NCBI GenBank assembly: GCA_030600725.1
Contig: JAUVLN010000025.1
Location: 1 to 13,605, forward strand
DNA: 13,605 bases
Direction of reading: 5' to 3'
Source of the DNA: Thermoplasmatota archaeon
GTDB lineage: Archaea > Thermoplasmatota > Penumbrarchaeia > Penumbrarchaeales > Penumbrarchaeaceae
A program made the position numbers and the translations under genes. Of the stretch, positions 13,185 to 13,605 are shown in pieces; the first letter of the stretch is position 1; every line of letters begins with the position of its first letter. Under the pieces are notes generated by a model. It saw only the letters and a list, made by a program, of their open reading frames with translations. It searched no databases and was not told the DNA's origin.

Positions 13185-13605
13185 ATCTTTTCGGTATTCT
13201 GTTCTCCGTGTATCCGATATAGCTCCGGATGAATGGTGATTCTTACAAAGATATCTATAATAGATAATGGTCGTTTTTCTTGATCATGTTTTTCCGACTT
13301 GTTTGACTAATCAGCGATTAGTCACACATCTGAAAAATGCGCTGGATTTTTCCGATATGCTCCGAATATTAGATAATGCAGTAGCATTTTCTTATGTGTG
13401 GAAAATTACATTTTCCAAACAAATCGGAAACCAAACCCAATATCTCAATAAAACCCTTGAACATTGGCACACCAGCAAAATCTAGTGATTTGAGGATTTT
13501 TACCGTCGGATAATTTCAATACCGGAAGAAATTCAGCAAATCAGTTCTCCAATCAGACGATCTCATCTCAATGGATTGTTTTACATCAATGACAACACAC
13601 AATTC
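13185..13605. other. AT-rich terminal intergenic region without a convincing gene
   Basis: The 420 bases after the CBS gene are clearly AT-richer than the coding regions. A 72-codon open frame (13267-13485, +) lacks a family motif and a ribosome binding site and overlaps the hairpin cluster. Minus-strand frames are all interrupted. Short protein-like stretches in different minus frames (13430-13560) hint at a decayed ORF, for instance a transposase remnant, but no motif confirms this. The hairpin group at 13304-13417 is listed separately. Confidence 0.5.
13304..13417. repeat. Cluster of four closely spaced perfect inverted repeats
   Basis: Four short perfect hairpins follow one another within 114 bases: TGACTAATC-AGC-GATTAGTCA (13304-13324, 9 bp), GAAAAAT-N7-ATTTTTC (13332-13352, 7 bp), AATGC-AGTA-GCATT (13375-13388, 5 bp) and TGGAAAAT-TAC-ATTTTCCA (13399-13417, 8 bp). 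The 9-bp and 8-bp stems with three-base loops are unlikely by chance together, even in AT-rich DNA; the 5-bp and 7-bp ones are weaker. They could belong to a structured RNA, a non-autonomous element end, or a protein-binding array. Confidence 0.55.

Noticed and set aside
13267..13485. 72-codon open frame on the plus strand near the right end
   Set aside because: Overlaps the hairpin cluster, AT-driven composition, no Shine-Dalgarno and no recognisable domain.
1..13605. CRISPR arrays, tRNA or rRNA genes, intact insertion sequences
   Set aside because: No regularly spaced direct repeats, no cloverleaf with a TTC-type T-loop, and no intact transposase frame were seen on either strand.

Overview
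The window looks like chromosomal DNA of a euryarchaeon, most probably from the Thermoplasmatota (Thermoplasmata/Methanomassiliicoccales-like). Reasons seen in the sequence: an eRF1-superfamily protein with an archaeal-type C-terminal zinc domain, a two-CxxC protein disulfide oxidoreductase, archaeal-type TATA boxes about 25-28 bases before start codons or predicted transcription starts, some genes that appear leaderless, and Shine-Dalgarno sequences of the GGAGGTGAT type on others. The lineage assignment is inference; no rRNA or tRNA is present to anchor it.

Layout. Positions 1-40 hold the first 13 codons of a gene leaving on the minus strand. Positions 161-506 hold a broken remnant of a secreted BNR/sialidase-like protein. 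A Fic protein with a C-terminal HTH domain (617-1534, +) converges on an eRF1-family release-factor-like protein (1578-2735, -) that has GGM where the catalytic GGQ is expected. After a 380-base gene-poor stretch with an 11-bp perfect hairpin come an ICMT-like membrane methyltransferase (3118-3633, -) and a site-2 (M50) protease (3780-4514, +). The protease overlaps tail to tail with a protein disulfide oxidoreductase (4505-5161, -), whose start is fixed by a strong ribosome binding site. A small uncharacterised protein (5279-5731, -) diverges from a plus-strand cluster: a membrane-anchored protein with four OB-like repeats (5858-7087), a translationally coupled TctA-family membrane protein (7084-8439) and an HtpX-like M48 protease (8470-9306).

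The right third contains a visibly AT-richer two-gene unit on the minus strand: an AAA ATPase of the OLD/DUF3696 type (9798-11117) followed 15 bases later by a small Cys-rich protein (9324-9782). This is the best candidate here for an accessory, possibly defence-type system. It sits behind the terminated glycine C-acetyltransferase gene (11275-12459, -), and a CBS-pair protein (12615-13184, +) diverges from that gene. The last 420 bases are AT-rich, contain no convincing gene, and carry a run of four closely spaced perfect hairpins.

How the genes may work together. Several products act in or at the membrane (S2P, ICMT-like, HtpX-like, OB-repeat protein plus TctA-like permease) or in redox and protein quality control (PDO, M48). 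Only two groups look functionally linked by sequence organisation: the OB-repeat/TctA pair (4-base overlap) and the ATPase/Cys-rich pair (15-base gap).
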